Positions 1 to 9,393 of a stretch of 61,269 nt of DNA are shown here, piece after piece. Under the pieces are notes generated by a model. The model ran no database searches and was not told where the DNA came from. It saw only the letters and a list, made by a program, of their open reading frames with translations. A program made the position numbers and the translations under genes. Source of the stretch: Woeseiaceae bacterium (lineage in GTDB: Bacteria; Pseudomonadota; Gammaproteobacteria; Steroidobacterales; Woeseiaceae); the NCBI GenBank assembly GCA_030065985.1, contig JASJCM010000013.1, positions 1-61,269 of the forward strand, read 5' to 3'. Numbering within the stretch: position 1 is the first letter of the stretch; the number at the start of each line of letters is the position of its first letter.

Positions 1-591
1 GTGACCAACATGAAGCCGAACGCGAAGTTTGTCGCCCGCATGGAGCAGAAGCAGGAAGCGTCAGCAATGCGCGCGATCGCGAGGGAGCAGAAGGTGCAGG
101 AAGAAGAACAGCGCCTGCTGGCTATTGCTCGCGGTGACAGGGAAGTGGCGGAGCGCCAGGCAGCGATGAAGGTCGAGCAGGTTGAGGCAACCACGAAAGC
201 CGAGACCCGCAAGAAGGAAACGCTGATCGAGGCAGAGCGGCAGAAACAGGCCGCGCAGATCCAGGAGGAAACCTCCAAGATCCTGCTCGAGAAGGCACGC
301 ATCGACGCCGAGGCGGTGAAAGTCGCTGCCGACGCTGAGGCGTATCGCAAGGAGCGTATCCTGTCGGCTGACAACGCCCTGGCGCAGAAGCTGGATGCCG
401 AAATCGAGATCCAGCGCATCTGGGCCGAGGCTTTTGCCAAACGTGCGGTGCCGACGAACGTATTCGGTGCGGGCGCGAACGGCGAAACGCCGACCGGCTC
501 CGACATGGAGGTGAAGCACTTTATGCAGCTGCTGACCCTCGAAGCTGCGGAGCGACTGGCATACGACCGAAACGTCGAAGCTGATCAGTAA
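1..591 (+). CDS. SPFH/Band 7 family protein, C-terminal part (5' cut by window edge)
   Basis: The reading frame is open from base 1, so the apparent GTG start is probably an internal valine codon and the gene begins outside the window. The visible 196 residues are a long, charged, Ala/Glu/Lys/Arg-rich helix (residues 10 to 145) typical of the coiled coil that follows the SPFH (stomatin/prohibitin/flotillin) domain, then a short non-helical tail. Members sit at the inner membrane and form large oligomers. The SPFH domain itself is not visible, so the family call rests on the coiled coil alone. A strong terminator follows 21 bp after the stop. Confidence 0.6.
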   Translation: MTNMKPNAKFVARMEQKQEASAMRAIAREQKVQEEEQRLLAIARGDREVAERQAAMKVEQVEATTKAETRKKETLIEAERQKQAAQIQEETSKILLEKARIDAEAVKVAADAEAYRKERILSADNALAQKLDAEIEIQRIWAEAFAKRAVPTNVFGAGANGETPTGSDMEVKHFMQLLTLEAAERLAYDRNVEADQ

Positions 592-612
592 GGCAAACGG
601 AGCTGCCAACCG

Positions 613-641
613 GCCGGTGCGGGAGACCGCACCGGCTTTTT
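613..641 (+). terminator. Rho-independent terminator after the SPFH gene
   Basis: Ten-base stem GCCGGTGCGG / CCGCACCGGC at 613-622 and 627-636 with a GAGA loop, followed by five T on the plus strand. The T-run overlaps the stop codon of the convergent slt gene (640-642). The minus strand has no T-run, so it serves the rightward gene only. Confidence 0.85.
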
Positions 642-2622
642 AGCGCGCGGCGATTTTTTGCTGCGAGCGCACAGTGCCGAGCAGATCCGAAACGCGACGC
701 ACCTGGCCGGTCATGCGCCAGTGGAAGATCGCTTCGGCTGAAAACACGCGCTTGACGTAGGAGCGCGTTTCATTAAACGGAATATTCTCGATCCAGACAC
801 GGGCATCTTCCGATCCCTGGTCCGGCAGCCAGCGATCGACGCGCCGCGGACCCGCGTTGTAAGCCGCGGTCGCGAGTACCTGGTTGCCGTTGTAGCGAGA
901 CGCCATTTGCCCGAGATAGGTCGTCCCGAGCCGGATGTTACTCACGGGATCGGTCAGGGTCGCAAGGCCGCTGTAAGGCAGGCGAATGTCTCGTGCTACG
1001 TCGCGACCTGTCGCCGGCATGAGCTGCATGAGTCCGACAGCGCCGGCGCTCGAGCGTACGTCGCGCATGAACAGGCTCTCGCTACGAGCAATACCGTATG
1101 CCCAGGTCGGCGATATGCGGGCAGCCGAGGACGATGTTTCGAAATGCTGTTGCCACGGAAGCGGGTAGCGGATTGCGAGGTCGTCATACTCGCCCAGACT
1201 CGCTGCTGTGGAGATTGCCCGTGAGTGCCAGCCCCACTGGTCGGCGAGCAATGCCGCCTGCAGTTTCTCGTCGTCGCTGAAGTATCGGACTATTGCGTCC
1301 CACTCGGAGCGGCCACGACCATCCAGACCGACGAAAAATAACTCTCGGGCCCTGACAAGCCCCGGGTGTTTTGCGACGAGCGCCATCTCCGCGGTGTCGG
1401 CCGCAAGCCGCGAGTGGTCTAGCGCGTAAGGCTGACCGAGTTCGTCCGCGGCAAGAAATCCGTAGTAGCTGCGTTCCTGGCTCAATGCCTTGAGGACGTC
1501 GCGACCCTCGTCTGACTGGCCAGTCTTCGACAACGCGTAGCCGCGCCAGTATGTCCATTCCTGAGTGTCCTGCTCCTTGCTCGACATGAGACTGATGTCG
1601 ATCAGCAGTCGGTGCCAGTTGGTGTCGCGCAGGCTCGTACGTGCCCGCCAGCGCATCACTTCTTCGTCCTGTGCGGCCTTGGGCAACCCGGCGAGAGCGA
1701 CGTAGCCACCGGGCAGGTTATCCCTTGCCATCCACAATGCGATGTGTCGCGCGGTTAGCAGCTTCTGTGACTCGGAAAAACCGTAGCGATCCGAAATGGC
1801 CGACCAGAGGCGATCGGCGGCAACGGGATCGCGATACGTCAGACGTTCGGTCGCATAGACAAGCTGTTCGCGGTGAGTGCTGCTGTTAGCGCGCTGTTTG
1901 TAGCTCGCAAGGAATTTCTCGGGGGCAGAGCTTGCTTTCATCCACCCGGAAGCCTCACTGACGTGAGCCTGGTCGATGCTGCGCGCGAGCCAGCGGGCGA
2001 GCTGGAATTCGCGTGCGTCGATTGCGAGTTCGAACCGTTGCCGATACTCAACCGGACCGAGGATGTTGTTGTCGTACAGATAATCAAAGACCGGATCGCA
2101 TTCCTCGACCTGGCTCGTGCCGACCATCCAGAGACGCACCGCTCGCTGGTTGACCCGGTTGTGCCGTCCTGCCTCGACCTCGGCCTGCAGTGCAAGGCAG
2201 TCAAGTCGCGCAATCTCCTGGCCCTGGTAAAACTGCTCGTAGATGCGCCGATAGCCTTCGAGGTCGCCACCGCGCGCAAGTTGCAGGGCGCGCCGATAAC
2301 GCAACTCCCGGCCTGGCTTGAGCGAGCCATGACGGGAGAGGAACGCGTCGATCTGCGCCGCGTCTACCTTCTTGAGATTGGCGCGCAGCCAGGCGGCCCG
2401 CAGGTCTGGCCAGAGTACATAGCTTTCGAGCAACGTCTGCTGGTCACTCGAGAGCTGGTCAACGGGGCTCCAGTCGCCACGCTCGACAGTTTCGTATACC
2501 TGCTGGAAGAGGGCACGCTGCCGGTCGATGTCAGCGGCTTGCGTCGGCAGGCCAACAAACAGCGCGGCGAGAAAGACAGTGAGTCGGAGGGGGATCGATG
2601 ACGTGCTGTCTTTCCAGTGCAT
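640..2622 (-). CDS. slt: Soluble lytic murein transglycosylase
   Basis: 660 residues, close to the size of E. coli Slt70. Cleaves the MurNAc-GlcNAc bond of peptidoglycan in the periplasm, giving 1,6-anhydro products. A signal peptide covers about residues 1-29 (hydrophobic core LTVFLAALFVGLP, then TQAAD). A long alpha-helical superhelix domain follows, and the last 160 residues hold the C-type lysozyme-like SLT domain: catalytic Glu in the ARSESLF motif, then GAVGLMQLMPATG and AAYNAGP. The gene starts 9 bp after the stop of degQ on the same strand, so the two are probably cotranscribed as an envelope quality-control pair. Confidence 0.93.
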   Translation of the reverse strand: MHWKDSTSSIPLRLTVFLAALFVGLPTQAADIDRQRALFQQVYETVERGDWSPVDQLSSDQQTLLESYVLWPDLRAAWLRANLKKVDAAQIDAFLSRHGSLKPGRELRYRRALQLARGGDLEGYRRIYEQFYQGQEIARLDCLALQAEVEAGRHNRVNQRAVRLWMVGTSQVEECDPVFDYLYDNNILGPVEYRQRFELAIDAREFQLARWLARSIDQAHVSEASGWMKASSAPEKFLASYKQRANSSTHREQLVYATERLTYRDPVAADRLWSAISDRYGFSESQKLLTARHIALWMARDNLPGGYVALAGLPKAAQDEEVMRWRARTSLRDTNWHRLLIDISLMSSKEQDTQEWTYWRGYALSKTGQSDEGRDVLKALSQERSYYGFLAADELGQPYALDHSRLAADTAEMALVAKHPGLVRARELFFVGLDGRGRSEWDAIVRYFSDDEKLQAALLADQWGWHSRAISTAASLGEYDDLAIRYPLPWQQHFETSSSAARISPTWAYGIARSESLFMRDVRSSAGAVGLMQLMPATGRDVARDIRLPYSGLATLTDPVSNIRLGTTYLGQMASRYNGNQVLATAAYNAGPRRVDRWLPDQGSEDARVWIENIPFNETRSYVKRVFSAEAIFHWRMTGQVRRVSDLLGTVRSQQKIAAR

Positions 2623-2631
2623 TTACATAGC

Positions 2632-3927
<1,296 letters not shown>

Positions 3928-4005
3928 AGTCTTAATCAGATTCGTTCTGGCAGATTAGGTTCACGGAGCTTAATGGCCCCTGAATTATAGGGGGTATGAC
4001 AAGAG

Positions 4006-4040
4006 ATGCCCGGACGCAACGCGAGGTCGCGTCCGGGCAT
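4006..4040 (-). terminator. Hairpin downstream of hsp20, possible terminator
   Basis: Perfect 12-base inverted repeat ATGCCCGGACGC (4006-4017) and GCGTCCGGGCAT (4029-4040) with an 11-base loop, 16 bp past the hsp20 stop in the direction of transcription. It is followed on the minus strand by CTCTTGTC, a weak U-tract, so it may act as a terminator or as a 3' stabilising structure. Confidence 0.5.
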
Positions 4041-4056
4041 GCGCCTGGCGAGTCAG

Positions 4057-4497
4057 TCAGGCTGCTTCGACCGTAATGCGACGCGCCTGGATCTCTGGTG
4101 CTTTCGGGATGACGACCTCAAGAATACCGTTGCTGGTTTTCGCCGAGATGCCTTCCGCGTTAGCCGTATCCGGCAGCGTGAAGCGCCGCAGGAAGCGACC
4201 GGTTGCGCGCTCGATGCGCTGTACGCCGCTGTCATCGGACGGCGCGATCGCGTGGCGCTCGCCGGATACTGACAGGATGCCGTTGTCCATGGCCACTTCA
4301 ATATCCTCGGTTTCCACACCGGGTACATCTGCGCGCAGGACAAAACGGTCCTTTTCTTCAATGATATCAACGGCCGGGACCCAGTCTGCGACCGGGCTCT
4401 GCTCGTCGCCGCCAACGCGCCGTGCGCCGACGAGCCGGTCGAGGTCACGGTGCAACAGGTCGACGAACGACCAAGGTTCGAAACGGGCAATATTCAT
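4057..4497 (-). CDS. Small heat-shock protein, Hsp20/alpha-crystallin family
   Basis: 146 residues, the usual length. An ATP-independent holdase that binds unfolding proteins in the cytoplasm. The N-terminal 40 residues are family-like (PWSFVDLLHRDLDRL), the alpha-crystallin domain runs from about 41 to 135 (VPAVDIIEEKDRFVLRADVPGV, then NGILEVVIPK), and the C-terminal tail holds an I-x-V motif (ITV) for oligomer contacts. The ATG has a good GGAGG site 7 bases upstream. A strong sigma-32 type promoter lies 37 bp upstream. Which paralogue (IbpA-like or other) cannot be decided. Confidence 0.93.
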   Translation of the reverse strand: MNIARFEPWSFVDLLHRDLDRLVGARRVGGDEQSPVADWVPAVDIIEEKDRFVLRADVPGVETEDIEVAMDNGILSVSGERHAIAPSDDSGVQRIERATGRFLRRFTLPDTANAEGISAKTSNGILEVVIPKAPEIQARRITVEAA

Positions 4498-4533
4498 GGT
4501 TTCCTCCGCTAAAAAATTGCGTTTACGGAGGCT

Positions 4534-4563
4534 AAAATAGGGGCGCCCGAACCCATTTCAAGC
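4534..4563 (-). promoter_or_regulatory. Sigma-32 (RpoH) heat-shock promoter of hsp20
   Basis: On the minus strand: GCTTGAAA at 4563-4556 (the -35 consensus CTTGAAA is exact), a 12-base spacer, then CCCCTATTTT at 4543-4534, close to the -10 consensus CCCCATNT. The position, 37 bp before the hsp20 start codon, leaves a short leader with the SD. The match in sequence, spacing and gene type makes this the best-supported promoter in the window. Confidence 0.85.
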
Positions 4564-4586
4564 CTCATTCAGTGTGACAATAATCC

Positions 4587-4602
4587 CTACTATATGTAGT
4601 GG
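4587..4602 (+). promoter_or_regulatory. Possible second, weaker NrdR box
   Basis: CTACTATATGTAGTGG matches the NrdR consensus (acaCwAtATaTwGtgt) at 12 of 16 positions, including 9 of the 10 core positions. It lies 24 bp upstream of the hsp20 -35 and 179 bp from the strong box. NrdR boxes usually come in pairs about three helical turns apart, so this distance is unusual and the call is tentative. Confidence 0.3.
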
Positions 4603-4723
4603 TTGAGGATTTTCACGAAAGTGCCATTTTTTTTCGCTGATTTTTAAAGCACTTACTTGAGATGGCTTCATAAGTAATTGTTTTACAATGATAATCGTCT
4701 AAGCAAAAAAAACAGACAAAGGC

Positions 4724-4750
4724 TTGACAGGGGGGCGTTACGGGCATAAT
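4724..4750 (+). promoter_or_regulatory. Candidate sigma-70 promoter of nrdJ
   Basis: TTGACA at 4724-4729 (perfect -35) and CATAAT at 4745-4750 (5 of 6 of the -10), spacer 15 bp, slightly short. Transcription would start near 4757, so the NrdR box at 4766-4781 would lie just downstream of the start site, a position from which a repressor can block initiation. Confidence 0.55.
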
Positions 4751-4765
4751 CTTGTCCCCACTTGG

Positions 4766-4781
4766 ACACAACATCTTGTGT
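4766..4781 (+). promoter_or_regulatory. NrdR box upstream of nrdJ
   Basis: ACACAACATCTTGTGT: half-sites ACACAA and TTGTGT are exact inverted copies, and 14 of 16 bases match the NrdR consensus. NrdR is the ATP/dATP-sensing repressor of ribonucleotide reductase operons, so the site fits the gene it precedes. It lies just after the candidate promoter. Confidence 0.75.
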
Positions 4782-4927
4782 CTGATCTTGAAGAGAAATG
4801 AGGCCGTCTACGGCACTCGTCACGCGCTCTCTGGCCGTCGGCGAGCGGGGCGCTTTTCTCTTTAACAACGTGAGCCAGAACAAGAACTTTGGGGTCTCCT
4901 AAAGGAGTCAGGGGAGTAACAGGACAA

Positions 4928-7081
4928 ATGAAGTCTGCCGTCAATCTCGACACGCAAACGGTCACCGACATCGAATTTCAGCCAGCGTCACTCGATATCT
5001 GGGACGCGAAATACCGGCTTACTGCCAAAGATGGCGGCAAGATCGATGAAACGATTGACGACACGTACAAACGTGTCGCTCAGGCACTGGCGAACGTCGA
5101 GGTTGAGTCCAAGCGCGAGCACTATTTCAAGGAGTTCGTGTGGGCGCTGCGCTCCGGCGCGATTCCGGCCGGGCGTATCATGTCCAACGCGGGCGCCCAG
5201 GAGCACAAGCCGGCGACATCGACGATCAACTGCACCGTGTCGGGTACGGTTGGCGACTCGATGGACAACATCCTCAACAAGGTCCACGAGGCTGGCCTGA
5301 CGCTGAAGGCCGGTTGCGGCATCGGCTACGAGTTCTCCACGCTGCGCCCGAAGGGCGCTTACGTCACGGGCGCCGGCGCTTACACATCCGGTCCGCTGTC
5401 GTTCATGGATATCTACGACAAGATGTGCTTCACGGTGTCGTCAGCGGGCGGTCGGCGCGGCGCGCAAATGGGTACCTTCGATGTTGGTCACCCGGATGTC
5501 ATGGAGTTCATCCGCGCCAAGCGCGAGGACGGCCGTCTGCGGCAATTCAACCTGTCGTTGCTCGTGACCGACGAATTCATGCAGGCAGTCATCAATGAAG
5601 ACGACTGGAAGCTGGCATTCCCCGTGACGCCTAAAGAGGTCGACGACGACGGGCTCGATCTGCTCGATAGCAGCCAGTTTGTCTGGCGTGACTGGCCGGA
5701 AGCCGGCAACTACGTCAGCAATGCTGAGGGCATGGTGGCCTGCAAGATCTACAAGACACTGCCTGCGCGGCGTGTCTGGGATGTGATCATGGCCTCGACC
5801 TACGATTTCGCAGAGCCTGGCTTCGTGTTGATCGACAAGGTCAACGAAATGAACAACAACTGGTTCTGCGAGAACATTCGCGCGACCAACCCGTGCGGCG
5901 AACAGCCGCTGCCGCCCTACGGTTCCTGCCTGCTGGGTTCGGTCAACCTGACCAAGTTTGTCGAGAAGCCGTTCACCGACGAAGCGAAGTTCGATTGGGA
6001 GAGCTTCTGCAAGGTCGTGAAGGTATTCACGCGCATGCTCGACAACGTTGTCGAGATCAACGGCCTGCCGCTACCGCAGCAGCGCAATGAGATTCAGCGC
6101 AAGCGCCGTCACGGCATGGGTTTCCTGGGCCTTGGGTCCACCATCACGATGCTGGGCATGAAGTACGGCGACCACACGTCGGTCGAGTTTACCGAGGAAG
6201 TCGCTCGTCAGCTGGCGCTTGCCGGCTGGGAAGAAGGTCTCGTGCTCGCCAAGGAAAAGGGCCCGGCGCCTATCATGAACGAGACGTTCGAGGTGACGGA
6301 AGAGATGCTGCGCAGGCGTCCGGAGATGCGGGCGGACGGCTACCAGGTCGGTGACAAGGTGCCGGGTCGCATTCTGCACGCTCGTTACAGCCGCTACATG
6401 CAGCGCGTTGCTGCCGAAAACCCGGAACTTGTTGAAGAGCTTGCCGAGCATGGCGCGCGCTTTACGCACCACAGCTCGATCGCGCCGACGGGCACGATTT
6501 CGCTGTCGCTGGCCAATAATGCATCAAACGGCATCGAGCCCAGCTTTGCGCATCACTACTTCCGCAACGTCATTCGCCAGGGCAAGAAGACGAAGGAGAA
6601 GGTCGACGTATTTTCGTTCGAGCTGCTCGCTTACCGCGCCATTGTGGACGAGGATGCGATGCCGGCCGGGGCTGCCGACGACGCGGTATCGAGCCTGCCG
6701 GACTACTTCATTACGGCGGACGAGGTGACACCGACACAACATGTCGATATCCAGGCTGCTGCTCAGAAGTGGATTGATTCGTCCATCTCGAAGACGGCCA
6801 ACGTGCCCACCGAGTACCCGTACGGCGATTTCAAGGATATCTACCTGTACGCCTATCAGCAGGGCCTGAAAGGCTGCACGACATTCCGCTTCAACCCCGA
6901 AGCGTTCCAGGGTGTCCTGGTCAAGGAAAAAGACCTCAAGAACACCACCTACACGTTCACGCTTGACGACGGTTCGACCGTCGATCTAAAAGGTGACGAA
7001 GAGATCGAGTACGACGGCGAAATCCACACGGCCGCGAACCTCTTCGATGCGTTGAAAGAAGGCTATTACGGAAAGTTCTAA
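4928..7081 (+). CDS. nrdJ: Adenosylcobalamin-dependent ribonucleotide reductase, large catalytic part (class II, NrdJa)
   Basis: 717 residues from the ATG at 4928. A TTG in frame at 4889 would add 13 residues, but the ATG gives the N-terminus MKSAVNLDTQTV and is preceded by AGGA. Makes deoxynucleotides from ribonucleotides using a B12-derived thiyl radical, independent of oxygen. Visible are Cys102 (TINCTVSG), the glycine-rich CGIGYEFSTLRPKG stretch, and the active-site NPCGEQ at 321-326 with Cys323. The last 50 residues begin the TSCPD-type extension. The protein is split: the rest is encoded by the next gene, whose ATG follows the stop directly, as in the nrdJa-nrdJb pair of Pseudomonas. 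Confidence 0.93.
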   Translation: MKSAVNLDTQTVTDIEFQPASLDIWDAKYRLTAKDGGKIDETIDDTYKRVAQALANVEVESKREHYFKEFVWALRSGAIPAGRIMSNAGAQEHKPATSTINCTVSGTVGDSMDNILNKVHEAGLTLKAGCGIGYEFSTLRPKGAYVTGAGAYTSGPLSFMDIYDKMCFTVSSAGGRRGAQMGTFDVGHPDVMEFIRAKREDGRLRQFNLSLLVTDEFMQAVINEDDWKLAFPVTPKEVDDDGLDLLDSSQFVWRDWPEAGNYVSNAEGMVACKIYKTLPARRVWDVIMASTYDFAEPGFVLIDKVNEMNNNWFCENIRATNPCGEQPLPPYGSCLLGSVNLTKFVEKPFTDEAKFDWESFCKVVKVFTRMLDNVVEINGLPLPQQRNEIQRKRRHGMGFLGLGSTITMLGMKYGDHTSVEFTEEVARQLALAGWEEGLVLAKEKGPAPIMNETFEVTEEMLRRRPEMRADGYQVGDKVPGRILHARYSRYMQRVAAENPELVEELAEHGARFTHHSSIAPTGTISLSLANNASNGIEPSFAHHYFRNVIRQGKKTKEKVDVFSFELLAYRAIVDEDAMPAGAADDAVSSLPDYFITADEVTPTQHVDIQAAAQKWIDSSISKTANVPTEYPYGDFKDIYLYAYQQGLKGCTTFRFNPEAFQGVLVKEKDLKNTTYTFTLDDGSTVDLKGDEEIEYDGEIHTAANLFDALKEGYYGKF

Positions 7082-7786
7082 ATGATCAAAATCGACAAGC
7101 AAATCGTTGGCTATGCCGTTAATCAGCCGGCCGAAGAAAAAGAAGAAGCGAAGAAAGACTTCAAGCGCGAAGGTGGCGGCGATATCGCCGAAGTTATTCG
7201 CATGCACGAGAAGCTCGAGCGTCCGGAGATGCTCGTCGGCTCGACCTACAAGGTCAAAACGCCGGTCTCGGACCACGCCATGTATGTGACGATCAACGAC
7301 ATCATCCTGAACGAAGGCACCGAGCACGAGAAACGCCGTCCGTTCGAGATCTTCATCAACTCGAAGAACCTCGACCACTATCAGTGGATCGTTGCGTTGA
7401 CGCGCATCATTTCGGCTGTCTTCCGCAAGGGCGGCGACGTGGCCTTCCTCGCTGAAGAACTCAAGGCAGTATTCGACCCGCGCGGTGGCTACTGGCAGGC
7501 AGGCGGCAAGTTCATGCCGTCGATCATCGCAGAGCTTGGCCACATCGTTGAAAAGCACCTGATTACGATCGGCATGATGGCCGAGCCTGGCCTCGACGAG
7601 CACCAGCAGAAGCTCGTGGAGCAGAAACGAGCCGAGTTCGAAGAGTCCAAGAAACAGACCGACGCGTTTTCCGAGAGCGAGTACCCCGAAGGCGCCCAGC
7701 TGTGTTCCAAGTGCAACACGACAGCCGTCATCATGATGGATGGGTGTATGACGTGCTTGAATTGCGGCGACTCCAAATGCGGTTGA
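7082..7786 (+). CDS. nrdJ: Class II ribonucleotide reductase, C-terminal subunit (NrdJb)
   Basis: 234 residues, starting at the base after the nrdJa stop, so translation is surely coupled. It contains the TSCPD domain region and ends in a cysteine cluster, CSKCNTTAVIMMDGC then CLNCGDSKCG, which combines a zinc-ribbon-like pair with the CxxC type pair that re-reduces the active site of class II reductases. It is needed with NrdJa to form the complete enzyme. A lysine/glutamate-rich stretch (residues 15-30) may be a flexible linker. A hairpin with a T-rich tail lies 35 bp downstream. Confidence 0.88.
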   Translation: MIKIDKQIVGYAVNQPAEEKEEAKKDFKREGGGDIAEVIRMHEKLERPEMLVGSTYKVKTPVSDHAMYVTINDIILNEGTEHEKRRPFEIFINSKNLDHYQWIVALTRIISAVFRKGGDVAFLAEELKAVFDPRGGYWQAGGKFMPSIIAELGHIVEKHLITIGMMAEPGLDEHQQKLVEQKRAEFEESKKQTDAFSESEYPEGAQLCSKCNTTAVIMMDGCMTCLNCGDSKCG

Positions 7787-7820
7787 GCCCGTCTCGGGAA
7801 GCGCGCTACGGCGTCAAATA

Positions 7821-7872
7821 AAACGCGGAATCTGCTCACGTACCAACCTGTACGCTGCGCGATTCTGCGTTT
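7821..7872. repeat. Long imperfect hairpin, repeat-like, also a possible terminator
   Basis: Two 23-base arms (7821-7843 and 7850-7872) around a 6-base loop. They pair over AAACGC/GCGTTT, GAATC/GATTC and CGTAC/GTACG with a mismatched middle. The right arm runs into TTTCATTTTTC, so the structure could end nrdJ transcripts. The form (compensated arms, intergenic position) also resembles dispersed palindromic repeats of gammaproteobacteria; no second copy is present in this window. Confidence 0.5.
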
Positions 7873-7958
7873 CATTTTTCTTGTATCGCATCCACCCGAG
7901 ACGCGCTCAACAGCCAGCAGTGCTGCTTGAGCACGGGTGATCTGGTAGATTCCCTGCC

Positions 7959-9380
7959 GTGACTATCTCGATTCCCGATTTTTCCGCGACACGTGTCGTC
8001 GTTGCCGGTGACGTGATGCTCGATCGCTATCTGTTCGGCTCGACCGGTCGTATTTCGCCGGAGGCGCCAGTGCCCGTTGTGCACGTCCAGGAGACGGACG
8101 ATCGGCCAGGTGGCGCGGCCAACGTCGCGGTGAACCTGGCAGCGCTCGGCGCGGCGACCAGCCTCGTCGGGGTCGTTGGCAAGGATGCGGCGGCCGATGC
8201 GCTTGCCGGGATTCTCAAAGACCAGGGGATTAACTGCGCGTTTGCAACAGCTGATGACCGGCCAACGATCACGAAGACGCGAGTGCAGAGTCGTGGTCAG
8301 CAGTTGATCCGGCTCGACGAGGAAAACGCCGTCGCGATGCCTGGCGACTCGATGCGCGAAGCGCTGAACAGCGCGCTCGACGGCGCGGGTGCGGTTGTGC
8401 TGTCGGACTATGGCAAAGGTGCCCTCGATGACGTTGCGGCGATGATTGCGCTTTGCCGGGAAGCCGGTGTGCCCGTGCTTGTCGATCCCAAAGGCACCGA
8501 TTTCAGCAAGTATCGCGGCGCGTCGCTGATTACACCAAACCAGTCCGAATTCGAGGCGGTCGCAGGCCATGCGGAGTCTGATGAAGACCTCGTTGCGCGC
8601 GCCCGGACAATGATGGACGACCTCGAGCTCGATGCTCTTCTCGTGACGAGAAGTGAAAAGGGCATGCTGCTCGTCGAAGCCGGCAATGAGCCTGTTTTCC
8701 TGTCGACCCAGGCACGCGAGGTGTACGACGTTACCGGCGCCGGTGACACGGTTATCGCCACCCTGGCAGGTGCTCTCGCGAGCGGCCAGGCGCTTGCTTC
8801 GGCCGCCGCACTTGCCAACATTGCGGCCGGCCTCGTCGTGCGCAAGATTGGCGTGGCTACCGTTACGCCGGGCGAGATCTCTGCGGCTTTGCACCAGCGC
8901 GGCCAGGGCGGACGGGGGCTCGTCGATGTCGATGCATTGCTCGCACTGGTCGACGAAGCGCATGGCCGCGAAGAGCGCGTCATCATGACCAACGGGTGTT
9001 TCGATGTCCTGCATGCAGGTCACGTAGCCTATCTCGAAGAAGCAAAAAGCCTCGGCGACCGCCTTATAGTTGCTGTTAACGACGACGCATCCGTCAAGCG
9101 CCTCAAAGGCGAATCGCGCCCCATCAACGCGCTCGAAGACCGTATGCTCGTACTCGCAGGTCTTGCCGCGGTTGACTGGGTCGTGCCGTTCTCCGAGGAC
9201 ACGCCTGCCGAGCTGGTCGGCAAAGTCCTGCCGGACGTTCTTGTCAAAGGTGGGGACTACAAACCGGACGAGATTGTCGGTGCCCGTGACGTATTGGAGA
9301 ACGGCGGCGAAGTCCGGGTTCTCGCATTCCGTGATGGCCATTCATCGAGCCGCATCATCGACAGACTCAACGACGAATAG
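7959..9380 (+). CDS. hldE: Bifunctional heptose 7-phosphate kinase / heptose 1-phosphate adenylyltransferase
   Basis: 473 residues, GTG start. Residues 1-320 are a PfkB-type kinase (GDVMLDRYLFG, RPGGAANVAVNLAALG, TGAGDTV), and 340-473 a nucleotidyltransferase with NGCFDVLHAGHV, whose HxGH motif binds ATP, followed by LIVAVNDD and KGGDY. It converts D-glycero-D-manno-heptose 7-phosphate to the 1,7-bisphosphate and later activates the 1-phosphate as ADP-heptose for the LPS inner core. waaA follows 13 bp downstream, so both form an LPS operon. Confidence 0.96.
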   Translation: MTISIPDFSATRVVVAGDVMLDRYLFGSTGRISPEAPVPVVHVQETDDRPGGAANVAVNLAALGAATSLVGVVGKDAAADALAGILKDQGINCAFATADDRPTITKTRVQSRGQQLIRLDEENAVAMPGDSMREALNSALDGAGAVVLSDYGKGALDDVAAMIALCREAGVPVLVDPKGTDFSKYRGASLITPNQSEFEAVAGHAESDEDLVARARTMMDDLELDALLVTRSEKGMLLVEAGNEPVFLSTQAREVYDVTGAGDTVIATLAGALASGQALASAAALANIAAGLVVRKIGVATVTPGEISAALHQRGQGGRGLVDVDALLALVDEAHGREERVIMTNGCFDVLHAGHVAYLEEAKSLGDRLIVAVNDDASVKRLKGESRPINALEDRMLVLAGLAAVDWVVPFSEDTPAELVGKVLPDVLVKGGDYKPDEIVGARDVLENGGEVRVLAFRDGHSSSRIIDRLNDE

Positions 9381-9393
9381 CTGACGAGCTATC

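Larger units (their letters stand above)
4498..4927. other. 430-bp divergent control region between hsp20 and nrdJ
   Basis: The longest gene-free stretch here. Its left end holds the hsp20 SD and sigma-32 promoter, its middle an NrdR-like palindrome (4587-4602), and its right end the nrdJ promoter, a strong NrdR box and a leader of about 170 bases. The leader contains a repeated GGCCGTC and GC-rich hairpins ending in TTTTCTCTTT near 4853-4862, but I found no B12-box and so no support for a cobalamin riboswitch. I saw no coding ORF with a credible start or composition. Confidence 0.6.

Noticed and set aside
3935-3962. Sigma-E-like promoter before degQ (GAACCT, 16 bases, TCTGAT on the minus strand)
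   Set aside because: The start site would fall on the start codon, leaving no leader or SD; the match is also imperfect.
4682-4700. Fur-box-like AT-rich stretch around TGATAATC
   Set aside because: About 12 of 19 positions match and only the centre is good; no iron gene is adjacent.
4683-4883. 66-codon minus-strand frame in the hsp20-nrdJ gap
   Set aside because: It covers the nrdJ promoter and NrdR box, has no homology signs and no good SD.
4757-4927. Cobalamin riboswitch in the nrdJ leader
   Set aside because: No B12-box or the typical helix order could be recognised; the leader is also shorter than usual.
7872-9341. A 489-codon open frame antisense to hldE
   Set aside because: Same artefact; hldE has all its motifs on the plus strand.
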